From positions 62,001 through 126,000 of the forward strand of contig JAGTXO010000015.1 in NCBI GenBank assembly GCA_019448385.1: DNA of 64,000 bases, read 5' to 3'. This document shows, in pieces, positions 63,704 through 64,000 of this stretch. Position 1 is the stretch's first letter. Every line of letters starts with the position of its first letter. The stretch is from Diacronema lutheri. Lineage: Eukaryota > Haptophyta > Pavlovophyceae > Pavlovales > Pavlovaceae. Made by a program: the position numbers and the translations under genes. A model generated the notes under the pieces. It was not told the origin of the DNA. It ran no database searches and worked only from the letters and a program-made list of their open reading frames with translations.

Positions 63704-64000
63704 ATGGTGGCAGATGCCGAAACGGACACATGGAATGATGCGTCGGCGGCGCGAGCGCGGGACGATCTTGCCCGGGCAATTTTGCGCACGCTGCCAGCGC
63801 GCGTATGCGTGCGCATGCAGCGGGCGGCGCGCACGTTGCGCGTGACGGGGCGCCGAGCGGCACACCGGCGGGGACGCGCTCGCCGCTGCCGTGGCATCGT
63901 ACGCTGCCTGCGTGCTGGCCCGCACGCACGTTGCCGGCGCGAGGGGACGGCGAGTGCGCCTCGGCCGAACAGGCGCGAACGTTACGCCCGAGCGCGTGGC
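63704..64000 (+). CDS. Possible gene start running off the window
   Basis: From ATG 63704 the frame stays open to the window end (99 codons): MVADAETDTWNDASAARARD, DLARAILRTLPARVCVRM, then an Arg-rich stretch. The first ~35 residues look coding; the later part looks compositional, so a donor may lie near 63805. It would be divergent from the USP gene with a 196-bp gap. No family recognised. Confidence 0.3.
   Translation, partial: MVADAETDTWNDASAARARDDLARAILRTLPARVCVRMQRAARTLRVTGRRAAHRRGRARRCRGIVRCLRAGPHARCRREGTASAPRPNRRERYARARG

Noticed and set aside
1-64000. CRISPR array
   Set aside because: No spaced direct repeats of suitable form; tandem arrays seen are head-to-tail simple or 29-bp contiguous repeats in an intron.

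Overview
The window is nuclear DNA of a very GC-rich microalga. A chlorophyll a/c (fucoxanthin-type) light-harvesting gene with two-part plastid targeting, a ferrichrome-receptor-like protein, a plastid-type exonuclease and ordinary GT-AG spliceosomal introns point to a secondary red-lineage alga. A haptophyte, perhaps a pavlovophyte, fits best, but that is inference. Genes are tightly packed and often divergent, with only about 70 bp between start codons. Introns are mostly 100-230 bp, most begin GTGCG or GTGAG, and they end in GCGCAG-like sites.

Region 1 (1-31.98 kb) is mostly housekeeping: an EF-hand gene end; TIM14/PAM18; a ~4,980-aa WW-PDZ-UBA-HECT ubiquitin ligase with a HERC1-like catalytic end; an ankyrin protein; a YbaK/DEDDy-exonuclease fusion; a small plastid-targeted protein; DCAF13/SOF1; proteasome beta7 (PSMB4); a poly-serine protein; the light-harvesting gene; and an SF1 helicase split by a hAT-like transposon with a perfect 8-bp target duplication.

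Region 2 (32-39.8 kb) alternates cell-surface genes with mobile DNA: a secreted/membrane protein with two Cys modules on proline-rich linkers, a 2.7-kb Tc1/mariner-type element with 438-bp terminal repeats, an FBP1/FhuD-like iron-binding protein, and a 784-bp foldback element.

Region 3 (40.2-59.1 kb, minus strand) is the most unusual part. Two phase-0 introns join three long open frames into one predicted protein of about 6,207 residues. It carries several Ulp1/C48-like protease modules (two with an apparent complete H-D-Q-C set, others degenerate), a PD-(D/E)XK-like segment, a YqaJ-type nuclease, a chromodomain and, at the C terminus, a Fanzor (eukaryotic TnpB-like) RuvC nuclease with all three acidic residues. 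I saw no terminal repeats that bound it, so host gene versus mobile-element gene is open.

Region 4 (59.1-64 kb) has poly-C/poly-G tracts, no confident gene up to about 61.8 kb, then a compact USP-type deubiquitinase on the minus strand. With the C48 modules next door this makes a local cluster of ubiquitin/SUMO-protease-type domains. All calls come from reading the sequence and translations; no database search was run.
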